NCBI RefSeq assembly: GCF_049065735.1
Contig: NZ_JBAKHD010000007.1
Location: forward strand, 62,001 to 126,000
Origin: Paramesorhizobium sp049065735
GTDB lineage: Bacteria > Pseudomonadota > Alphaproteobacteria > Rhizobiales > Rhizobiaceae
DNA length: 64,000 bases
Reading direction: 5' to 3'
Shown: one piece after another, positions 17,524 through 25,082 of the stretch
How the letters are laid out: every line of letters begins with the position of its first letter
Numbering within the stretch: the first letter of the stretch is position 1
Translations under genes and position numbers: made by a program
The notes under the pieces: model-generated
Seen by the model: the letters and a program-made list of their open reading frames with translations, nothing else
Told to the model about the DNA's origin: nothing
Databases searched by the model: none

Positions 17524-18060
17524 TCATACCTCTTCAGTACGCTCAATCCCAATAATCAGCTTCCGCAATAGCCCGGCCAGCGTCTCACGTTCCCCTGGGG
17601 CAAGCGCCTGCAAAAACCGCGATTCGCTGGCCATATCCGCGCGGAAGGCCTTTTCTGCGAGCGCCGCACCTTCTTCTGTAAGAACCACCTCGACGCTGCG
17701 TCCATCACTCGGTGATTTCTCGCGCCGGATCAGCGCCGCCTTTTCCAGCCGGTCGAGCCGGTGGGTGAGGCCGCCGGAGGAAATCATCAGCGACGAATAC
17801 ATCTCCGTCGGAGTCAGGCGATAGGGCGGGCCGGAGCGCCGCAGGGTCGAGATCACATCGAATTCGCCGCGGTCGAGCCCCAATCCGGCGAAAGTTTCCT
17901 CGATGCTGGGCCGCACAAGGTTCGTCAACCGCAAGGCGCGGCCCAAAATCGCCATCGGCTCGGTATCGAGGTCAGGCAATTCCCGCGCCCATTGCCGCCG
18001 GAGCCGGTCGACATGGTCTTCTCCGGCGCGCTTCCCATTCTCATCGGTTTCGTTCGTCAT
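17524..18060 (-). CDS. MarR family transcriptional regulator
   Basis: A 178-aa winged-helix regulator. The MarR core is LDRGEFDVISTLRRSGPPYR, then TPTEMYSSLMISSGGLTHRL as recognition helix and RREKSPSDGRSVEVVLTEEG as the wing. ATG at 18060 has GAGGAC at 4-5 nt; an upstream in-frame ATG at 18090 has no ribosome site. It is divergent from the cupin gene, with three copies of an 18-bp dyad between them, so it most likely controls itself and the cupin/VOC genes in response to a small ligand. Confidence 0.9.
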   Translation of the reverse strand: MTNETDENGKRAGEDHVDRLRRQWARELPDLDTEPMAILGRALRLTNLVRPSIEETFAGLGLDRGEFDVISTLRRSGPPYRLTPTEMYSSLMISSGGLTHRLDRLEKAALIRREKSPSDGRSVEVVLTEEGAALAEKAFRADMASESRFLQALAPGERETLAGLLRKLIIGIERTEEV

Positions 18061-18116
18061 TCTGTCCTCAATAGTCAGCGGGCGGACCATATAGAAAGCC
18101 GCAGCGTTCGCAAAGA

Positions 18117-18183
18117 TATCTCGGTGTGAAGATATTTATCTTGACGTGAAGATAATCATATGAAATATCTTCACGTGAAGATA
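18117..18183. promoter_or_regulatory. Three operator-like dyads upstream of MarR/cupin pair
   Basis: Copy 3 (18166-18183) is the perfect palindrome TATCTTCACGTGAAGATA. Copy 2 (18137-18154) is TATCTTGACGTGAAGATA, with one broken pair. Copy 1 (18117-18134) is TATCTCGGTGTGAAGATA, with a conserved right half. Start-to-start spacings are 20 and 29 bp. The placement in the divergent MarR/cupin gap makes them the probable MarR binding sites. Confidence 0.8.
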
Positions 18184-18209
18184 GTCTGAAGTCGAGGAGA
18201 GCGACCGCT

Positions 18210-18545
18210 ATGTACAGGACGCTACGCAATAAGCAGCCGCAGCACGGCGACAGCCGCACGGTCCGCTTCGAGGGGCGTGAACTGGGAGGGCCGGTCTCGT
18301 TTTTCCTCATCGACGCCGCGCCGGGCAGGGGATCGGCGCTCCATGTCCACCCCTATCAGGAGACATGGATGGTGCGGGAAGGCGAGGCGGAATTCACCGT
18401 GGGCGGGGACAAAACCCGTGCCCATGCGGGGGATATCGTCGTCGCGGCGGCCAATGTTCCGCATCGTTTCGAGAATGTCGGCATCGGGCGCTTGGAAATG
18501 ATCTGTATTCATCCCAGCGACACGATCAGGCAGGAAAACCTGTAA
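18210..18545 (+). CDS. Cupin domain protein
   Basis: A 111-aa single-domain cupin. Motif 1 is SALHVHPYQETWMVREGEAEF (His, His, Glu metal ligands) and motif 2 is GDIVVAAANVPHRFENVG (His). The size is typical of small metal-binding cupins of unknown substrate. GAGGAGAG lies upstream of the ATG. It is divergent from the MarR regulator and followed after 33 nt by a VOC protein, probably in one operon. Confidence 0.85.
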   Translation: MYRTLRNKQPQHGDSRTVRFEGRELGGPVSFFLIDAAPGRGSALHVHPYQETWMVREGEAEFTVGGDKTRAHAGDIVVAAANVPHRFENVGIGRLEMICIHPSDTIRQENL

Positions 18546-18578
18546 TTGAACTTAACCTAGGGAGCCAAGGAGAGCCCA

Positions 18579-18995
18579 ATGTCAAAGATGATTTTCGTTA
18601 ATCTGCCGGTGAAGGATCTCGCCGCTGCAACCCGCTTCTATGAGGCGATCGGCTGCACGAAGAACCCGCAATTCAGCGATGAGAAAGCATCGTCGATGAT
18701 GTGGTCCGATACCATCATCTTCATGCTGTTGAAGGAGGAGTTTTTCGCGACTTTCACCACCAAGCCTATTGCCGATGCCCATGAGGCGACGGGTGTGCTG
18801 ATCGCGCTTTCATGCGACAGCCGCGAGGCGGTGGACCGCATCACCGAAGCCGCGGCTGACGCCGGAGGCAAGGCCGACCCGCGCGCGCCGCAGGATCTGG
18901 GCTTCATGTATGGGCGTTCCTTCGAGGATCTCGACGGCCATGTCTTCGAGCCGGTGTGGATGGACATGAGTGCGGCCCCCGCTGCAGGCGAGTAA
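18579..18995 (+). CDS. VOC (glyoxalase/bleomycin resistance-like) family protein
   Basis: A 138-aa vicinal-oxygen-chelate protein beginning MIFVNLPVKDLAAATRFYEA, the usual first beta-alpha module, and ending FEDLDGHVFEPVWMD, where a metal-ligand Glu is found in VOC folds. AAGGAGAG precedes the ATG by 5 nt. It is probably cotranscribed with the cupin under MarR control. Enzyme activity is not predictable from sequence. It is convergent with norD 22 nt away. Confidence 0.85.
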   Translation: MSKMIFVNLPVKDLAAATRFYEAIGCTKNPQFSDEKASSMMWSDTIIFMLLKEEFFATFTTKPIADAHEATGVLIALSCDSREAVDRITEAAADAGGKADPRAPQDLGFMYGRSFEDLDGHVFEPVWMDMSAAPAAGE

Positions 18996-19016
18996 ACATC
19001 GGCTCGGCTCCGCGCG

Positions 19017-20927
19017 CTATTTCGTCAGCTCCCGGTAGATCGCCGGGAGCGCCGAGGGCAGGCGGGTGATCTTGCCGACGATGGCGTAGCCGCCGTGGCC
19101 GAAGAGGGTGGGGAAATAGTTTTGCGCCTGCGCATCGATGGTGACGCCGAAGACGGCAATGCCTGCCCGCCGTGCTTCGGCCACTGCGCGGCGCGTGTCC
19201 TCGATGCCGAACCGGCCTTCATAATGATCGACATCGTTCGGCTTGCCGTCCGTCAGCACGATCAGCAGGCGTTTGCGGTTTGCTTGCGCGGCGAGCCCCG
19301 CCGTCGCGTGGCGCAGGGCCGCGCCGATGCGGGTGTAATAGCCGGGCTTCAGCGCCTCGATGCGCCGCTCGATGCGGGCGCTCATCGGCTCGCCGAAATC
19401 CTTCACCGTCTCGACCCGCACCCATGAGCGGCGGCGCGAGGTGAAGGTGAGGATGGAACTGTTGTCACCGCAGGCGGCAAGCCCGTGTGCTAGCGTCATG
19501 AGCGCTTCCTTCTCCACGTCGAGCACGCGGTGGCCGTCCACCCAGGCGTCGGTCGAAAGCGACACATCGACGAGCAGCGTCACCGCCAGATCATGCCGCA
19601 AGGGCCGGCTCATCTGATGGACGCGGTCGGAACCGGCGCCGCCGGCGCGGATTTCGCTCAAATGACGCACCAGCGCATCCATGTCGATTTCCTCGCCATC
19701 GGTTTGCGCCCGCAAGCTCTCGCGGCGGGGCCGCAGCGCCTCGAACTGCCGCCGTACGCGGGCGATGCGCCGCATGGCCGCCGGGTCGGGTGACCATGTT
19801 TCTCCTTCCTCGCTTGCCGGCGAGGCGAGGACGCGGCAATGGGCGGGGAGATAGGCTTTGCGCGTATAGTCCCACTCGGGATAGGTCAAAAGGCCGGTAA
19901 GAATAGCCGTGTCCACTGCCTCGGGCGGCAGATCGAGATCGAATTTCAGCCGCGCGGCGGGCCTGCTCTGATGACGGCGGGAGATGGTCAGATCCTCGAT
20001 ATCGTCGGCGGCCTTCCGCGCATTCTCATCCTCGTCATCGTCGGACGGGCGGTTGACATTCACCATTTCGGCCAGACTCAGCATCTTTTCGAAACGGTTG
20101 AGCACGAAGGGATCGCGCCTTTGCGCCTGATCGTCCTCGCGGCGATGCGCAAGCCGCTTGCGCATATCCACGACCGGGGCAAGCCTGCTGGCCTCCGCCG
20201 GCTCATCGCCTTCCGCCGCTGCCTCTGGCGGGCGGTGCGCGACATCGGTCCAGAGCGGCACGGGCAGGAAGGGCTGGTAGCCGAACGGCGCGGAAAGCCG
20301 TCCGGCGCGCAGGGCCTCGGAGAGGTCATCAAGGCCGGGCGTATCCTCGCCCCGCAGAAGGCCGGTCACGATGCGCTCGATTTCATTTTCCAAATCAGGC
20401 AATTTGCGCTCCGGCCGCGCGGCGGCGAGCGCCGAGGCAAGCGCGCGATAGCAGGGAACAAGGCCCGGACAGGCGGCGATCACGCGGGCAACGGTGTCCC
20501 GCGCGGTCAGAAGCGCCGTCACATCGCGCGAGAGCGGATCGGTGTGGCCGCTCGTCGCCGGCGGCACATGGGCGGCGTAGGCGGCCAGCCAGAAATAAGC
20601 GAGCCGGTTCAGCCTTTGGGAGGGGAAAAGATCGATCCGCGCGGGCAGGAACAGCGTGCTGGAATCGCGGCGCGGCTGCTCCAGCCGTTCCTCGGTCATG
20701 CCGATGCGCTGGCGAAAATTCAGCCGATGGCGAAACGACCGCGCCGCGCTGGCTGCAAGCTGCACCCCCGCCTCGCCGCCCACGCCGCGAAAGAAGACGG
20801 CCAGCGGGCCGCGCATCTCTTCCAGCGCTACGCCATGTTCCAGATGGCGCGGATAACTCGCCGCATCGCCTACCAGACGGTGCCAGGCACGGCCGACGGT
20901 TTCTTCCAGTTCGAGGAAATCAAGCAT
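19017..20927 (-). CDS. norD: Nitric oxide reductase activation protein NorD
   Basis: A 636-aa cytoplasmic protein needed for maturation of the NO reductase together with NorQ. The large variable N-terminal region ends in a C-terminal VWA domain with MIDAS motif DVSLS (D454, S456, S458) and VLTDGKPNDVDHYEGRFG. ATG at 20927 (MLDFLELEETVGRAW) was chosen; an upstream in-frame ATG at 21008 would translate the palindromic repeat. It is separated from norQ by that 262-bp repeat element, so it may be expressed less than norCBQ. Confidence 0.92.
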   Translation of the reverse strand: MLDFLELEETVGRAWHRLVGDAASYPRHLEHGVALEEMRGPLAVFFRGVGGEAGVQLAASAARSFRHRLNFRQRIGMTEERLEQPRRDSSTLFLPARIDLFPSQRLNRLAYFWLAAYAAHVPPATSGHTDPLSRDVTALLTARDTVARVIAACPGLVPCYRALASALAAARPERKLPDLENEIERIVTGLLRGEDTPGLDDLSEALRAGRLSAPFGYQPFLPVPLWTDVAHRPPEAAAEGDEPAEASRLAPVVDMRKRLAHRREDDQAQRRDPFVLNRFEKMLSLAEMVNVNRPSDDDEDENARKAADDIEDLTISRRHQSRPAARLKFDLDLPPEAVDTAILTGLLTYPEWDYTRKAYLPAHCRVLASPASEEGETWSPDPAAMRRIARVRRQFEALRPRRESLRAQTDGEEIDMDALVRHLSEIRAGGAGSDRVHQMSRPLRHDLAVTLLVDVSLSTDAWVDGHRVLDVEKEALMTLAHGLAACGDNSSILTFTSRRRSWVRVETVKDFGEPMSARIERRIEALKPGYYTRIGAALRHATAGLAAQANRKRLLIVLTDGKPNDVDHYEGRFGIEDTRRAVAEARRAGIAVFGVTIDAQAQNYFPTLFGHGGYAIVGKITRLPSALPAIYRELTK

Positions 20928-20963
20928 GAATATCTCTATGGATGGACACGTTGGCGGAACCGG

Positions 20964-21225
20964 CCCCCCTCTGTCCTGCCGGACATCTCCCACCCCTCCG
21001 GTCGTCATCCTCGGGCTTGACCCGAGGATCCACGGCTGAGGGGCACTGACACTTCAACCGTGTCAACGGGTTCCAGCTAGTAGTGGTGGCCAATATCAGT
21101 CGTGATCATTTTACGATCCCGTTGCGAATGATAGTACCATTTCCGCCCCCTTGCCGTGGATCCTCGGGTCAAGCCCGAGGATGACGACCGGAGGGATGGG
21201 GGAGATGTCCGGCAGGACAGGGGGT
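20964..21225. repeat. Composite long inverted repeat between norQ and norD
   Basis: Nested arms of about 71 nt (20964-21034 and 21154-21225) around a 119-nt centre. The outer part, CCCCCCTCTGTCCTGCCGGA, equals the arm of the 12.8-kb element. The inner part, GTCATCCTCGGGCTTGACCC followed by GAGGATCCACGG, is a different and widespread REP-like motif. It fills most of the 319-bp gap between norQ and norD; I see no gene in that gap. Confidence 0.85.
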
Positions 21226-21246
21226 GGCCTCGCACCAACGCTTCCC

Positions 21247-22038
21247 TCACCCCACCACCGCCCGCGCAATCTCGCTCAGTGCCTCGCGCACATCCGCTTC
21301 ATCCGTCAGCGGCTCGATCATTGCGGCGCGGATGGCTTCCGCCATGTCCAGCCCGGCGGCTGCCAAGGTGGCGCAGTAGACGATGAGGCGGGTGGAGACG
21401 CCTTCTTCCAGATCTTGCCCCTTCAATGCACGTAAACGCCCCGCCAGCCGTACCAAGGGGTACACCTTCTCTTCCGCCAATCCGCCCTCGGCGGCGACGA
21501 CAGCCACTTCCTGCTCAGGCGGCAGGAAGCTAAACTCGATGGCGATGAAGCGCTGGCGGGTGGAGGGCTTGAGCGCTTTTAACAGGTTCTGGTAGCCGGG
21601 ATTGTAGGAGACGACGAGCATGAAGCTGTCAGGCGCGCGGATTTCCTCGCCCGTGCGCTCCAGCGGCAGGATGCGGCGGTCGTCGGTGAGGGGGTGGAGC
21701 ACCACCGCCACATCCTTGCGCGCCTCCACCACCTCATCGAGATAGCAGATGGCGCCCTCCCGCACCGCTCGGGTCAGCGGCCCGTCCAACCATGCCGTCT
21801 CGCCGCCCTTCAGGAGATAGCGGCCGGTCAGGTCGGCGGCGGTCAGATCGTCATGGCAGGAGACGGTGGTGAGGTTCAGCCCCAGCCGCGCCGCCATATG
21901 GGCGACGAAGCGGGTCTTGCCGCAGCCGGTCGGGCCTTTGAGCAGCACGGGCAGGTTCCGCCGCCATGCATGCTCGAAGAGCGTACATTCATTGCCGGCG
22001 GGGACGTAATACGGAATGTCGGGCATGGGACTGTTCAT
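21247..22038 (-). CDS. norQ: NO reductase activation ATPase NorQ (MoxR AAA+)
   Basis: A 263-aa MoxR-type AAA+ ATPase acting with NorD to assemble NorBC. It has Walker A GPTGCGKT (35-42), Walker B AICYLDE (D101, E102), sensor-1-like VVSYNPGYQ and an arginine segment KPSTRQRFIAIEF. The size and the N-terminal PYYVPAGNECTLFEHAW match NorQ/NirQ. It starts 9 nt after the norB stop, in the same operon. Confidence 0.95.
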   Translation of the reverse strand: MNSPMPDIPYYVPAGNECTLFEHAWRRNLPVLLKGPTGCGKTRFVAHMAARLGLNLTTVSCHDDLTAADLTGRYLLKGGETAWLDGPLTRAVREGAICYLDEVVEARKDVAVVLHPLTDDRRILPLERTGEEIRAPDSFMLVVSYNPGYQNLLKALKPSTRQRFIAIEFSFLPPEQEVAVVAAEGGLAEEKVYPLVRLAGRLRALKGQDLEEGVSTRLIVYCATLAAAGLDMAEAIRAAMIEPLTDEADVREALSEIARAVVG

Positions 22039-22047
22039 ATCCGACTC

Positions 22048-23394
22048 CTATTCCGCCGCTTGCAGGGCCGGGGTCTGGCGCGTGGCCGAAGCCTTGCCCG
22101 GCACGAGCAGCGCCCACAGGAACATCAGCACCGAGACGAGCACCGCCACGCCGGAGCCGAGCCTGATCCAGTAGAACAGCGCGAGCTGGTCCTGCACATC
22201 CATGTAGCTCTCGCCCAGCACGCGCTGGAGATGCACCTGCACGACACCGGCGAAGGTGAGTGCGAAGGTCATCACCATCATCGCGGTACACATGATCCAG
22301 CAGCTTGCCATGGACAGCCATTGGTTATAGGGCGCGCGGCCTTTCAGCTCCGGCCAGGCATAGGCCATGACGGCGAGGTTGAGCATCACATAGGCGCCGA
22401 AGAAGGCCAGATGCCCATGAGCGGCGGTCACCTGCGTGCCGTGGGTGTAGTAATTGACCGACGAAAGCGTGTGCAGGAAGCCCCAGACGCCCGCGCCGAG
22501 GAAGGCCATAATCGAGCAGCCGACCGACCAGAGCAGCGCGGCCCGGTTGGGATGGCGGCGTCCGGCCTTCCAGGTCGTGGTCACGGCGAAGACGACCATG
22601 GCGAAGAAGGGCGCGACCTCAAGCGTCGAGAACAGCGAGCCGATCCACTGCCAGTAACCGGGGGCACCGATCCAGTAATAATGATGGCCGGTGCCGAGAA
22701 TGCCGGAGAACAGCGCCAGCCCGATGATGACATAGAGCCACTTTTCCACCACCTCGCGATCGACGCCGTTCAGTTTGATGATGAGGAAGGCGAGGATGGA
22801 CGCCATGATCAGTTCCCACACGCCCTCGACCCAGAGATGGATGACATACCACCAGTACATCTTGTCGAGCGCGAGATTGGCCGGATTGTAGAAGGCGAAG
22901 AGGAAGAACAGCGCCATGCCCCACAGGCCGAGCAGGAGAATGTTCGTCACCGTGGTCTTGCGGCCTTTGAGTGCCGTCATCGTCACGTTGAAGAGGAACA
23001 TCAGCGCCACGACGACGATGCCGACCTTGATGGCAAAGGGCTGTTCCAGAAACTCCCGCCCCTCATGGATTCGGAAGAGATAGCCCACCACCGCGACGCC
23101 CGCCGCCGCGAAGAACAGCCAGAATTGCAGGATGGCGAGCTTGGGGCTGTAAAGCTCCGTCTCGGTTTCCTCCGGCAGCAGATAATAGGTGGAGCCCATG
23201 AAGCCCATCAGCAGCCACACGACCAGCGCATTGGTATGGATCATGCGCACGATGTTGAAGGGCAGGAGTTCGGACAGCGTGTTCGGCAGGACATAGATCG
23301 TCCCGGCCAGCACGCCGAACAGGATTTGCGCAAGGAACAGGGTGAGAGCGCCGTAGAAATAGAGCAGCGCGATCCGTTGGGTCTTGTACTTCAT
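22048..23394 (-). CDS. norB: Nitric oxide reductase large subunit NorB
   Basis: A 448-aa, 12-helix catalytic subunit of cytochrome c-dependent NO reductase (2 NO to N2O). Expected ligands are present with the right spacing: heme b H53 and H328, heme b3 H326, FeB H186, H237 and H238, and the FeB-site glutamate E190 in HLWVEGVWE. There is no quinol-oxidising N-terminal extension, so it is the cNor type partnered by NorC. ATG at 23394 lies 5 nt after the norC stop; the longer frame to 23424 overlaps norC. Confidence 0.97.
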   Translation of the reverse strand: MKYKTQRIALLYFYGALTLFLAQILFGVLAGTIYVLPNTLSELLPFNIVRMIHTNALVVWLLMGFMGSTYYLLPEETETELYSPKLAILQFWLFFAAAGVAVVGYLFRIHEGREFLEQPFAIKVGIVVVALMFLFNVTMTALKGRKTTVTNILLLGLWGMALFFLFAFYNPANLALDKMYWWYVIHLWVEGVWELIMASILAFLIIKLNGVDREVVEKWLYVIIGLALFSGILGTGHHYYWIGAPGYWQWIGSLFSTLEVAPFFAMVVFAVTTTWKAGRRHPNRAALLWSVGCSIMAFLGAGVWGFLHTLSSVNYYTHGTQVTAAHGHLAFFGAYVMLNLAVMAYAWPELKGRAPYNQWLSMASCWIMCTAMMVMTFALTFAGVVQVHLQRVLGESYMDVQDQLALFYWIRLGSGVAVLVSVLMFLWALLVPGKASATRQTPALQAAE

Positions 23395-23399
23395 GATTA

Positions 23400-23852
23400 T
23401 CAGCCCGCGTTGTTGGGAGGCCATTTCTGGGTGTTAATGCGGCTCGTCCATTCGAGGAAATCGGCGAGGTCCGAGACTTCGGCGTCCGTCAGGTGGAACT
23501 GCGGCATCTGCCGGCGGCCCTCGACGCGCGAGGGCTGGGAGTCCATCCAGGATTTGAGCATCTCCCGCGCTGCCGCCGGGTCCTTGTCGCCGCCCCAGCG
23601 CACCCAGAGATTGCCGAGTTCCGGCGCGAAATAGGCGCCTTCGCCGAGCAGCGTGTGGCAATTGATGCAGGCGTTCCTTTCCCACACATGCTTGCCCCGC
23701 GCCACCGAGGCGGTGAGCGTGGTTTTGTCCGTGGAAGTGTTGACCATATAGAAATGGCTATGGGCGGTGAGCCCGACGAAGATGATGAAGAAAAACAGCG
23801 AGCCGCCGTAAAAGACGTTTCTCGCTGCCGATTTGGTGAGGCTTTCCGCCAT
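23400..23852 (-). CDS. norC: Nitric oxide reductase cytochrome c subunit NorC
   Basis: A 150-aa membrane-anchored cytochrome c delivering electrons to NorB. One N-terminal helix (about 14-36, uncleaved) leads into a periplasmic domain with the heme motif CINCH (62-66) and the distal Met M116 in RRQMPQF. ATG at 23852 follows GGAGAGGG by 6 nt. A TTG-N8-CAA regulator box is centred 72 bp upstream. It is the first gene of norCBQD. Confidence 0.96.
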   Translation of the reverse strand: MAESLTKSAARNVFYGGSLFFFIIFVGLTAHSHFYMVNTSTDKTTLTASVARGKHVWERNACINCHTLLGEGAYFAPELGNLWVRWGGDKDPAAAREMLKSWMDSQPSRVEGRRQMPQFHLTDAEVSDLADFLEWTSRINTQKWPPNNAG

Positions 23853-23917
23853 CGCGACCCTCTCCGAGGTGATGAATTGAAGCTCGGGGAAAGTAGCGGG
23901 GGAAAGGCCGGCGCTCT

Positions 23918-23931
23918 TTGTTGGCCGACAA
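23918..23931. promoter_or_regulatory. NnrR/FNR-type box upstream of norC
   Basis: TTGTTGGCCGACAA (reverse strand TTGTCGGCCAACAA) has TTG and CAA half-sites 8 bp apart. Its centre is 72 bp from the norC start codon, giving a predicted start about 31 nt before the ATG if it acts at -41.5. It shares the TTG-GGCC-CAA pattern with the nirK box. Confidence 0.75.
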
Positions 23932-23963
23932 GCTGAGGGGGGAAAGGGGGGCACCTCCCTACG

Positions 23964-24233
23964 TCAAAAAGCAATTCCATACATACGCCAAAAAGAAACT
24001 CCCACCCCCGCCCCGCAGACCAGCGCCAGCCACCACCAGAACAACGTCCGCCACATCCGCGGCACATGTCGCAATTCGAGGAAATCGAGGAGGATGAACC
24101 GGGCCTTGGCGATGGCGATGAAAAGGACGGTGGTGTTGGCGGCAAGCGCCGGCCAGCCGGCGAAACCCGTGAGCAGCGTCGCGAGGCTCAAGACGACGAG
24201 GACAGCCCAGACACGCGCGAGATCGAACGGCAT
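23964..24233 (-). CDS. norF: NorF-like small membrane protein
   Basis: An 89-aa protein with three hydrophobic segments (about 8-26, 31-45, 64-84), containing NTTVLFIAIAKARFILLDFLE. This is the COX4-like/NorF pattern seen in oxidase and NO reductase accessory proteins. It starts within the norE stop codon (TGATG), so it is coupled to norE, and ends about 110 bp before norC. It is proposed to support NO reductase maturation or activity; a direct function is not established. Confidence 0.75.
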   Translation of the reverse strand: MPFDLARVWAVLVVLSLATLLTGFAGWPALAANTTVLFIAIAKARFILLDFLELRHVPRMWRTLFWWWLALVCGAGVGVSFWRMYGIAF

Positions 24234-24817
24234 CAGCGCACCAGATAGATGAGGGGGTACATGACGATCCAGACGAGATCGACCATATGCCAGAAGGCGG
24301 CCCCGGTCCGTACATTCTCGACCGCGCCCGAAAAGGCGACGACGCCGAGGATGACGATCCCGAGCAGGACATGCAGGAGGTGGAACCCGGTCATGAGAAA
24401 ATAGAGGGTGAAGAAATTATCGGTTTCGAGCCCGATACCCGCTTCTAGCTTCGTCGCATATTCGAATAGCTTCACCGCCACGAAGACGAGGCCGAAAAAC
24501 ATCGCGCCCGCAAGAAGCAGCCGCGCCGATGACGCGCACCCGTGTTCCCGCGCGCGGACGGCCCAGGTGGCGAGCCAGCCGCTGGTCAGGAGCACGATCG
24601 TGTTGAGGCCGCCGATGGCGGGGTTAAGCCTCGCCCGTCCGGCCGCGAAGATATCGGGATAAGCCGCCCGCGCTATGGAGAAGGCGATGAGCATCGCCCC
24701 GAAGGCGACGATCTCGCTGAAGATCAGCACCCACATCATCGGATGGCCGGGCAGCTCCGATAACGCGCCCCATCCGCCTGTTTCCGCCGGGCTTTCCGTC
24801 TGCGTCCGTTCGCTCAT
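24233..24817 (-). CDS. norE: NorE, cytochrome c oxidase subunit III-like protein
   Basis: A 194-aa membrane protein of the COX3 family with five hydrophobic segments. It contains PGHPMMWVLIFSEIVAFGAM and the conserved FFTLYFLMTGFHLLHVLLG segment (Glu and His of subunit III). NorE enhances NO reductase activity in other denitrifiers. The ATG at 24817 has no Shine-Dalgarno sequence. It lies exactly 41.5 bp from the centre of a TTG-N8-CAA box, with TATCAC at -12 to -7, so the mRNA is probably leaderless. Confidence 0.88.
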   Translation of the reverse strand: MSERTQTESPAETGGWGALSELPGHPMMWVLIFSEIVAFGAMLIAFSIARAAYPDIFAAGRARLNPAIGGLNTIVLLTSGWLATWAVRAREHGCASSARLLLAGAMFFGLVFVAVKLFEYATKLEAGIGLETDNFFTLYFLMTGFHLLHVLLGIVILGVVAFSGAVENVRTGAAFWHMVDLVWIVMYPLIYLVR

Positions 24818-24851
24818 AGGGGTGTGATAGGTGAGGCAAGCGCGTTCTTCA

Positions 24852-24865
24852 TTGTCACGGCACAA
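24852..24865. promoter_or_regulatory. Bidirectional NnrR/FNR-type box, norE and 51-aa gene
   Basis: TTGTCACGGCACAA, two half-sites 8 bp apart. Leftward, a -41.5 position puts transcription start at the A of the norE ATG with -10 TATCAC. Rightward, the same rule puts the start at 24900 with -10 GATAAT (24888-24893), 27 nt before the small gene. Both directions thus have a properly placed -10. Confidence 0.75.
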
Positions 24866-24926
24866 ACAGCCCGCATTTGCTTTCGGCGATAATGCTGGCA
24901 TAGACCAAAGGAGGCGGCGTTATTTC

Positions 24927-25082
24927 ATGAGTGAGGCACAGCTTGGACTGACGGTGGCGGCGCCGCTCATCGCTATCTTCGCGCTCGCGATGCACCGTAT
25001 GGGCGTCGTCAGCACGACAGGCACGGTGACGGCGGTCATCTGCTCCGTCGCGATTGCGGCCGTTCTGTTCTTCACTCAGTAA
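24927..25082 (+). CDS. 51-aa two-helix membrane protein, candidate NO regulon member
   Basis: A small hydrophobic protein, MSEAQLGLTVAAPLIAIFAL onward, with two predicted membrane segments (about 5-22 and 30-49) joined by HRMGVVSTTG. I do not recognise a family. GGAGGCGGCG lies upstream of the ATG, and a well-formed NnrR-type promoter precedes it. The 3' end overlaps the convergent oxidase homologue by 11 bp. It could be a small accessory subunit, by analogy with CydX- or CcoQ-type peptides; this is inference only. Confidence 0.6.
   Translation: MSEAQLGLTVAAPLIAIFALAMHRMGVVSTTGTVTAVICSVAIAAVLFFTQ

Noticed and set aside
20928..21008. 27-residue N-terminal extension of NorD
   Set aside because: It translates the palindromic repeat; NorD proteins begin near MLDFLELEE.
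21694..23634. 646-aa plus-strand frame opposite norQ and norB
   Set aside because: The product is a low-complexity His/Arg/Glu-rich shadow of GC-rich codons in well-supported nor genes on the other strand.
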